DNA of 64,000 nucleotides from Salinicola halophyticus (GTDB lineage Bacteria; Pseudomonadota; Gammaproteobacteria; Pseudomonadales; Halomonadaceae). Position 1 is the stretch's first letter, and each line of letters begins with the position of its first letter. Shown here in pieces: positions 15,811 through 23,200 of the stretch. The translations under genes and the position numbers were made by a program. The stretch spans positions 136,999-200,998 of the forward strand of contig NZ_PZJN01000008.1 of assembly GCF_003206695.1 (NCBI RefSeq), in the 5' to 3' direction. A model generated the notes under the pieces. It was given only the letters and a program-made list of their open reading frames with translations. It did no database searches and was not told where the DNA came from.

Positions 15811-15839
15811 GCCCCGGGTGCGGCAAACACCCGGGGCGG
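15809..15839. terminator. Strong hairpin at the end of the late operon
   Basis: Perfect 12-bp inverted repeat CCGCCCCGGGTG (15809-15820) / CACCCGGGGCGG (15828-15839) with a 7-base loop. It lies just past the last tail gene (minus, stop at 15865) and downstream of the plus-strand membrane gene. No T run, so it may stabilise transcripts or block antisense reading. Confidence 0.55.
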
Positions 15840-15864
15840 TCGCTCCTCTCTTTCCGATCGCCGG

Positions 15865-16188
15865 CTATTCCGCCTCGACCCACAGCTGCGCCTGAGCCTG
15901 GCCGGCCAGCGTCAGGGCTTCTTTTAGTTCAGCCTTGGTAGCCTGAATAACGGAGTTGTCGGCGAGCACCCAGCGGATGGTGTCACCGTCTTCCGCCATG
16001 GCCACGAAGCGGGCCATCCGGTTCTGGCTGGTTTCGTCGCCGTCGAAGACGTTACCGGATTCGGTCGTCACCTTGATCCGCGAGACCTTCGCGGCACGCT
16101 CGGCAACGAAGGCCGCGCGCTTGACGGCGAACGCCCGGGCCGCTAGTTCTTCGGCGGTCGGTGCGGGGGTATGCGTAAAGGTGCCCAT
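15865..16188 (-). CDS. DUF4376 tail-associated protein
   Basis: A 107-residue protein starting at MGTFTHT with a TAATG overlap to the previous gene. Residues ~35-105 match DUF4376: ...FDGDETSQNRMARFVAMAEDGDTIRWVLADNSVIQATKAELKEAL. The family is found at the end of tail-fibre operons and is probably an assembly or fibre-associated protein (inference). Confidence 0.75.
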   Translation of the reverse strand: MGTFTHTPAPTAEELAARAFAVKRAAFVAERAAKVSRIKVTTESGNVFDGDETSQNRMARFVAMAEDGDTIRWVLADNSVIQATKAELKEALTLAGQAQAQLWVEAE

Positions 16189-16562
16189 TAGAGCGTTACC
16201 TCGCGTTCTTGTGTCAGTGTTTCCCAATCCGCCAGACGTACCTGATACTCCTCGAGCGGCTCGGGGACGAATTCTACGATCTCGCCGTCATCATCCATCA
16301 CCGGCGTCTGCTGCCAGTCCCGCTCCGGCGCTGGGCCGTACCAGCCCAGCGCCCAGACCACTATCTCGTCACCGTTCTTCGTTGCCTTGAGCAGAGGGCA
16401 AACCGGCAGCACGTCGCTTGAGAACTCGTCGAACGTGCCATCGGGTGCGTCGGTGAAATCGAATGTGTCGACGGTCTCGCCGATCGTGACTGTCAACGCC
16501 GTGCCGGAGGCCGAGAAAGTAGCCGCGAGGTCACTGCGTTGGGGAGAGAGCTTCAGATTCAT
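16188..16562 (-). CDS. Small tail-fibre-region protein
   Basis: A 124-residue protein starting at MNLKLSPQRS, coupled by ATGA to the tail fibre gene. It begins with a beta-rich stretch containing DTFDFTDAPDGTF, followed by EIVVWALGWYGPAPERDWQQ, and ends with an acidic helical tail. It probably works with the fibre as tip or chaperone. No family was identified with certainty. Confidence 0.65.
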   Translation of the reverse strand: MNLKLSPQRSDLAATFSASGTALTVTIGETVDTFDFTDAPDGTFDEFSSDVLPVCPLLKATKNGDEIVVWALGWYGPAPERDWQQTPVMDDDGEIVEFVPEPLEEYQVRLADWETLTQEREVTL

Positions 16563-17935
16563 TTCCAGTATCCCACTGCTAGGAGGTTGGCGTACGCCGG
16601 TCCCAGATTCGAAAAATTGGCGTTCGTGATAAATCCGATGTTCGAACCGGTATTGGAATTGTCGGGTTCGTACGGCGTGCCCTGCCGATAGTTGGACGTA
16701 GGAGCCCCAATACCCGATGTTCCGGTATAAGTGGCTGTCACTACCCGCTGCCCCCCCACGAAAGAGTGCGGAAACGTCCAATCGGCACGAATTGTTGAAC
16801 TGTTCAGATAGTTGAGTTCGCCCTTGGCTTTGAAACATACCAGTAGGCCGTCCGCGTACTTGGTGTACAGCCCATTACTGTTCTCGCCACGCTCAATCAC
16901 GGCAGGCAAACCATCCCCTAGGGAGCCGACGATCGTACGCGCATCAACTACAGCTACAGGCCCACCCCATGAGCCATCTGTTCCTTGATGCTGGTGAAAT
17001 AACCTCGAGGCTCCGTAGTCGAAATGTAGCCTTGAGGAACGACCAGCCCTCGGCACGTGTATAAAAGAGCCTCCGTAGCGAACGAATCCACCATTAGGAT
17101 TGGTGGGCGTGAAAGAGTAGAAACCCCCTCTATCTGAACCAGAATTGATATCTCCTTGGACTTCCTGCGACAGCGTCGACCCAACCCCAAACGCACCAAC
17201 CTCCATCACATTGCCGCTATCGGTGCCTACATCACGCTTCGCGGCCGTACCCACCTCATTCGGCAGGCCGGAGCCCTTCCGGTGCATGATGTCGTCAGCG
17301 TTCATCTGCGCTGCAGCTTGCTGCGCGTCGCTGGCACTGCCGGCGGCGGCCGTCTCACTGCCCTTTGCCTGCGTGGCACTCTGCCCCGCTTTGGTCTCGC
17401 TGCTCTTGGCGGCGCTGGCACTGCCGCTGGCATTGGTTTCGCTGGTCTTGGCTTTGGTGGCACTGCTCGCGGCGGCCATCTCGCTGCCCTTCGCCGCCGT
17501 CGCACTGTTGCCGGCATTGGTCTCACTGGTCTTCGCTGCCCCGGCGCTACCGCTGGCGTTGGTCTCGCTGGTCTTGGCTTTGGCGGCACTGCTCGCGGCG
17601 GCCGTCTCGCTGCCCTTCGCCGCCGCCGCACTGTCCCCGGCATTGGTCTCGCTGGTCTTCGCCGAATTGGCACTGCCGGCCGCCGCCTGCTGTTTCTCGC
17701 GCACGTCGTTCTGACGAGCGACGACGTCTTCGCGTAGCTGCTGGCACGTCTCCGCGAACTCCTCGGCAGCGGCGGCGCGGTTCTTCGCGTATGCCGCCAT
17801 GGCCACCGACCCCGCTAGCGCCGGGACGAACCGCGTCTGGTAGCCGACATCGTCGAGCCCGGTATCCTGATCGGCATCGTCGGTGTAGGTCTTGCCGTCA
17901 CCGCCGAACTCTACGGGGAATGTCACTTCGGCCAT
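16559..17935 (-). CDS. Phage tail fibre protein
   Basis: A 458-residue protein. The N terminus (MAEVTFPVEFGGDGKTYTDD) is a tail-attachment domain. Residues ~80-215 are long Ala/Ser/Thr-rich repeats (units such as KTSETNASGSAGAA and KGSETAAASSA), a coiled or fibrous shaft that varies in repeat number between phages. The C-terminal ~200 residues form a Gly/Asn/Tyr-rich receptor-binding head ending YANLLAVGYWK. The repeated DNA is a likely site for recombination and host-range change. Confidence 0.85.
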   Translation of the reverse strand: MAEVTFPVEFGGDGKTYTDDADQDTGLDDVGYQTRFVPALAGSVAMAAYAKNRAAAAEEFAETCQQLREDVVARQNDVREKQQAAAGSANSAKTSETNAGDSAAAAKGSETAAASSAAKAKTSETNASGSAGAAKTSETNAGNSATAAKGSEMAAASSATKAKTSETNASGSASAAKSSETKAGQSATQAKGSETAAAGSASDAQQAAAQMNADDIMHRKGSGLPNEVGTAAKRDVGTDSGNVMEVGAFGVGSTLSQEVQGDINSGSDRGGFYSFTPTNPNGGFVRYGGSFIHVPRAGRSSRLHFDYGASRLFHQHQGTDGSWGGPVAVVDARTIVGSLGDGLPAVIERGENSNGLYTKYADGLLVCFKAKGELNYLNSSTIRADWTFPHSFVGGQRVVTATYTGTSGIGAPTSNYRQGTPYEPDNSNTGSNIGFITNANFSNLGPAYANLLAVGYWK

Positions 17936-18810
17936 CAGAGAATCTCCTGAAGATTGAACGTGTGGGAATGGGTGTCGAGGTACGGATTGACGAGCGGGTC
18001 GAGCGACGTCTGGCGCGCCAGCATCGTCCGCGAGAAGTTCACCGGGCTACTGGCCGTGCTCTGCAGAAACAGGATCTCGCCCCGGATGTCTTCGGTACGC
18101 TGGAGCCGGTAGACGCTCAGGAACGCCTCCAACTCGTCGAGGTGCTCGAGCTGGAACGACACCGTGCGTTTCGGCGTGTAGTCGTCGAAGTACTCCGTGC
18201 GCGCGCGGTCCTTGGCCTCGGTCACTTGGGTGCCGGTGTTGTGCCCGTACTGCACGCCGTAGCTCATGTTGTATTCGGGCTGCCAGGCATCGCTGATAAA
18301 CACCCGCCCCAGGGTGATCGCGCCGGTGACGTTGCGCGGGTCATAGAGTTCGATGCGCACCGCCTGGGCGACCACTGCATCGGGCGGGAACACAGTCAGC
18401 AGCGGCGTGTAGGTCTCCCGGGTCGACTCGTCCATCCGTCGATTCCAGAAGTTGGGGTTGCCCCATATCACGTCGTTGAGGCCGTAGACGATCGGCCAGA
18501 CGTCGCGCTCGCCGCTGTCCCACAGCTCGTCGGTGGCGTCAGCGGTGCGGTACAGCCGCACGCGATATTTCGCCGTCGACGAGAGGTTATGCGCTGGCAG
18601 CGCCACCACGGCCACCGGGCGGCGGCGGTCTAGCTGCACCAGCATCTGGGTCGCTTCGCGCTCGAGGCCGTTGGTCTTGGCCACCACCGCGAACCGGCGG
18701 TCCTGCACGTTGGCCAGCGGCAGCGACGGTTTGAAATCGCCGCCACTGACGGTCGCCTGATCGATGTAGTTGGGCCAGCACAGCACCAGGCGTTTGGGAT
18801 CTAGCGCCAT
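17935..18810 (-). CDS. Phage tail protein, probable distal tail/tip component
   Basis: A 291-residue protein starting at MALDPKRLVLCWPNY. It is mostly beta-rich with YRVRLYRTADATDELWDSGERDVWP and conserved WxPEYNMSYGVQYGH. The gene order tape measure - 18812 - this gene - fibre places it in the tail tip. The family is not identified by name. Confidence 0.65.
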   Translation of the reverse strand: MALDPKRLVLCWPNYIDQATVSGGDFKPSLPLANVQDRRFAVVAKTNGLEREATQMLVQLDRRRPVAVVALPAHNLSSTAKYRVRLYRTADATDELWDSGERDVWPIVYGLNDVIWGNPNFWNRRMDESTRETYTPLLTVFPPDAVVAQAVRIELYDPRNVTGAITLGRVFISDAWQPEYNMSYGVQYGHNTGTQVTEAKDRARTEYFDDYTPKRTVSFQLEHLDELEAFLSVYRLQRTEDIRGEILFLQSTASSPVNFSRTMLARQTSLDPLVNPYLDTHSHTFNLQEIL

Positions 18811-18811
18811 G

Positions 18812-20263
18812 TCACCCCCACAGGTTGAGATCGATATCGCCCGACTGGGCATTGATGAGATAGCCGGTGACCAACATCACGCGGCCGTCGCCGTAGCCAA
18901 GGCGAGGCGTGACGACGGTTCGCAGCTCGCCGACGGTGATATCCGGAAGATCCTCGACCCGCGCCGAGACGGTCACGACATCGCGGCGCACGCCGAGAAT
19001 CGCCGCCAGGTCATCGGCGACGGATTGGGCGCTGCTGAGCGACGCCAGCACGCTGTCGATCTGGAGTTCCCCGGCGAGCGGGTGCCGTTCGCGCGTCGCC
19101 GCGTTCTCGGCCACCGCCTGCCGGGTCTGCTTTGCCAGCCGCGCACGGCGGCCAGATGACACGCTGCCGGCGACGTTGGTCTGAGTCGTTTCGATCCGGT
19201 CGGCATTGAGCGTCACCCGCCCTACCGGCAGGCTGTTCGCCCCGGCGCCCGTCGCCGAGCGGCGGATATCGCGAATGGCGTACTGCTGCAGCATCGGTGC
19301 CTCACCCTCGGGTGCTGCCAACCGCCGGCAGCGCAACGTGCCGTCGGGCTCGAGGTTGAGATACCCACCCACCGAGACGGCGATCCGGTCGACCAGATCC
19401 AGCGTGTCGGTCTGGTCGGTAACGTAGAGCCGCACCGCGCCCAGCGTATTGAGATCAGCCACGTCGGCGGCGTTCACGTTCCAGTCGCGCTCGCTGGCGA
19501 GCGTCGAGAACACATCGCCGGCATTGGGCGCGCTGGTCGTGGCGTCCACCGTGATCGTGCCCACCGGAGACGCGCCCAGGCGCACGAACCCGCGATACGC
19601 ACGCCACTCGCCAGCGGCGGGCGCGGTGCCCTGCAACGCCGAGGCCGAGGCGTAGTCGCTGCCCCGGGTCAGCTCGGCGCCGTTGTCATAGACGGCGGTG
19701 ATCTCGCAGTCGTCTCGGGCTGAGAGCTGATAGATCAGCCGCGCGGTATTGACCGCCACCGGCGTGGCGTTGGCCACCTCGCCGAACACCAGCGGCTTGG
19801 CCTGGCCGGCGATGTCGTCGGCGGTGCCCTCCAGCCCATCGGGCAGCACGTTGTCGCCGGCATACGTCGGCTGCGGGTGCGGCGTCTGCAGCGGCTCGAG
19901 CGGACCGCGCAGCACCACCGACACAACAGCGGTCTCGAACGACAGCCGCGCCACGGTCCCGGCCAGCACGGTGACGCGATCGGAACCGGTACCGCGTCGA
20001 ATCACCGCCGCGCGCCCGTCGACGGCATAGTCGGCGAGGTAGTCCAGCCCGCCGTCGGCATTGATCAGCGTCGTCTCGCCATAGCTCGAGCGGTCGCCGG
20101 CGATCAATGCGCCCGCAAAAAGCCCGGCTTTGAAATGGCCGGGCTGATCGATGCGGGGGTCGAAGGCGTTATCGTCGGAGTCGTCGTAACGCCCCAACGA
20201 ATAGCGGAGCGTGACGGGATCGCCCCCGGGGTCGAGGGCGTCCATCTCCAATGTCCACGTCAT
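18812..20263 (-). CDS. Phage tail tip protein
   Basis: A 483-residue protein. The start MTWTLEMD at 20263 overlaps the tape measure stop by ATGA. The longer frame upstream is antisense-like coding of the tape measure and is rejected. Beta-rich domain order with LVFGEVANATPVAVNTARLIYQL and a late DLPDITVGELRTVVTPRLGYGDGRVMLVTGY suggests a baseplate hub/tip protein. Exact role inferred from order. Confidence 0.7.
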   Translation of the reverse strand: MTWTLEMDALDPGGDPVTLRYSLGRYDDSDDNAFDPRIDQPGHFKAGLFAGALIAGDRSSYGETTLINADGGLDYLADYAVDGRAAVIRRGTGSDRVTVLAGTVARLSFETAVVSVVLRGPLEPLQTPHPQPTYAGDNVLPDGLEGTADDIAGQAKPLVFGEVANATPVAVNTARLIYQLSARDDCEITAVYDNGAELTRGSDYASASALQGTAPAAGEWRAYRGFVRLGASPVGTITVDATTSAPNAGDVFSTLASERDWNVNAADVADLNTLGAVRLYVTDQTDTLDLVDRIAVSVGGYLNLEPDGTLRCRRLAAPEGEAPMLQQYAIRDIRRSATGAGANSLPVGRVTLNADRIETTQTNVAGSVSSGRRARLAKQTRQAVAENAATRERHPLAGELQIDSVLASLSSAQSVADDLAAILGVRRDVVTVSARVEDLPDITVGELRTVVTPRLGYGDGRVMLVTGYLINAQSGDIDLNLWG

Positions 20264-23200
20264 GCGCGGGTTTTCTCCAGTCGAGATTCGGATTCCAGCC
20301 GTGCCAGCGAGCGGTTGCCCTGTTCGGTCGCTGCGATCTGCCGCCGCCCGGCTTCGGACGACACGCGCACCCCGGCCGCGCCGTGCTGCTCGAGGCGCTG
20401 CATCAGCTCGACGTTCTGTCGCATCAGCCGGTTGTTGTCGCGCAGCAGCTGCTCCATCGACCCAGCACCTGACGACGGCGATACCGACGGCGGGGCCATC
20501 ACCAGCGGCTGCAACGTGGCCGGGCCGCTTTCGCCCAGCGCCTGCCAAAGCCGGTTCTGCTCCGCCGTCAGTACGCCCTCGCCTTCGTGCAGCTCGGCGA
20601 TGTAGCCATCGAACGGCACGCGAGCGAGGCCCGTGGCGTGGCTGCCATTGATCCAGTCGCTCTCGTACATGCGTTTGAGGAAGTCGGCCGACCGCTGCGC
20701 CTGGGTATCGATCGAGATCGTCTCGCGCCACATTTTCGTGATGTGGCGGTTGTCACTCTCGCCCCATGAGCGGAACTGGCTACCCAGGCTGTCTTCCATG
20801 ATGTCGAGCATGTCGGTCAGGCGCTGACGCTGGGTGATGCCTTCGCGCCAGTCTTTCTCGATGTGATTGTTCATCGAGCCGATCTGGCCCAGCGTCTTGC
20901 CGCCCAGCCCGGAGAGGTCGCTAGTGTTGTCACCCGTGCGATCGGTCGAATCCCGCAGCGCTTCCAGCCGCGAGATCTGGCCGTCGCCGTTGGTATCCAA
21001 CGCCTGGAAGATCGCTCGCAGCTGATCGTCAGTGGCAATGCCGTTCAGCGCTTCGCGCATCTCGTCGAACGTCAGGAACCCGTCGACGTTGAGATCCAGC
21101 GAATCGAACAGCGGCCCCAGTGATGCTGCGATCGCACCGGGGAGACCGGACGTAGCCTGACGCTGCGCTTCGGCGAGCGTGATCACGCCGTCACCATTGC
21201 TGTCGATCGAGCGAATCACCGCCTCGATCTGGGCGTCGCTGGCCTTGCCGGCGAGCGCCTTGCGCACCTGGTCGGCCGTCAGCACGCGCCCCGCCAGATC
21301 GCCGAAGCGCTCGCGCAGCGTGCCGACGAGAGACGACGTCTGCTCGGCGGCGGACAGTTCGGTCGCAGTGACGATGCCATCGCCGTTGGCGTCGAGCTGA
21401 GAGACCACGGCGGCAATGTCTGACGCCGTGGCTTTGCCGTTCAGCTCGGCACGGATCTGATCGACCGTCAGCACCGTATCGCCCAGCTCGCCGAACCGAT
21501 CGCGCAGCGCTTCGATCAGTGATTCCCGCGTCTTGCTCGTTTCGATCTCGGTCGCGGTGACGATGCCGTCGCCGTTGCGATCCAGCGACGAGAGGATCTC
21601 TGCCGCGCGAGACTCGGTGACGCCCAGCGCACTGCGGATATCGCTCTGCGTCAGCGCCCGCTGGCCGTTGAGCTGCATCTGCTCGACCAACTTCGACGAC
21701 AGCGCAGACGTGGCGTCGAGGTTCGCAGAGATCTCCGCCTCGACCGCTGAGCGCACGCCGTCGCCATTGAGATCGATGGCGCCGATCAGGTCGGTGGTCT
21801 GACCCGCCAGCGCGCCCGAAAACTCGTCGGCAAGGAACTGCTCCGGCGTCAGCTGATCCGGCAGCGCCGCCAGCATCGTCTCGATGCGGTCGACGACGGA
21901 TGCCGTCTCACCGCCTGAACCGGACCACCCCTGCTGGGCGTCGATGAATCGATCGGCGTACTGGGTGATCGAGTCCAGCGCGTTGCGATCACCCGATAGC
22001 GCCAGGTCGTACTGCTCGCGGAACGCTGACGACGCCGAGGCGAGCTGATCGCCCGGCGATGCCAGGCCACCGTCGGTGGCGTTGAGCTGATCGATATACG
22101 AACCGATGTCGCGGAACGCGCCCTCGAGATAATCCCGCGAACTCGACAGCGCATCGGCGTAGCGCTCCTGGGCTTCCGCCGCGGCATCCGCCGCTTCGGC
22201 AGCGGCCTCGGCGGCGGCCTCGGCGGCGGCGGTCTGGTCCTGCGCCGCCCACACCTGTTTCTGCAGCGAACGCAGGGATTCGTCGGTCGCCTCGAGCGCC
22301 TCCTTGCGCTGCAGCTTCTGGGCCGCTTCGTCGTCACCGCGCGCTTTGAGCAGCTCGATCTGGAGATCGGTGCGCTTGTCCGCCAGCTGTTGCTCGGCCC
22401 GGTTCAGCTCGTCGGTGCTGTCCGCTGCCGCTTCGGCTGCAGGCACGACATCCGCGAACGTACCGGCGACGCTCATCAGCGTGGTGTACGTGTCGCGCCC
22501 GGCGCTTGAGTTGAGGTTGAGCGACTCGAGCACGTCGCGGAACTGATCCCGCGTCGAGTCAGCCGACAGCCCGGTACCGGCCAGCACGTCGTTGAGCGAT
22601 TCGATCTGGCGTTCGGTGCGCTCAGCATCCGTATAGAACGCGTCGTAGTACGCGCTCGCCTGAGTGCGGAACGCATCGATGCCGCCGGCGGCGGTGACGA
22701 GATCGTCGCCCGCGTCGACGGCGTTATTCGCCAGGTCGTTGAACCGGAGCCCCAGGCGGTCGGCGGTATCGTCGACGACGCTGAAATTCTCGATCGCGCT
22801 CATCAGCTGATCGATGGTCTGCTCGACGTTGCCGTTGGTCTCGCGCACCACGCGCAGGGCGTAGTCCTGCACGTTGCCCGACAGCCCGTCGATCAGATCG
22901 CCGAGTTTCAGCGCGTTGGCCAGCTCGGGGATTTTGGTCGACATGTTGTCGGCCGTGATCTCGCCGACGCTGTCGATGAGATCCACCACCGCATCGCTCG
23001 AGGCATCCTTGAGCGCATCAATGATGACCTTCGTTCGCGCTTCGGTGATCTCCGCAATGCTGTCGCCGCCATCCTCGCTCCACTTCTGGCCGTCGAGCGC
23101 GGAACGCACGGACGTTTTCTGGCTTGAGTTGCCGGCGTTGGCCAACAGGTTGTCGGCGTCCTTGATCTGGTCGAGCCAGTCGGCCAGCTCGTCGGGCTCC

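Noticed and set aside
16563-16838. Upstream extension of the small tail-region protein
   Set aside because: It is out-of-frame reading of the tail fibre C terminus; the coupled ATG at 16562 is the start.
17145-18633. Long plus-strand open frames opposite the tail fibre and tail tip genes
   Set aside because: They mirror the repetitive Ala/Ser shaft coding and give low-complexity Trp/His/Arg or Ala/Leu repeats, not proteins.
20264-20731. N-terminal extension (156 codons) of the tail tip protein frame
   Set aside because: It overlaps the tape measure coding region in another frame, is Arg/Ala/Gly-rich without domains, and the ATGA start at 20263 is a normal coupled start.
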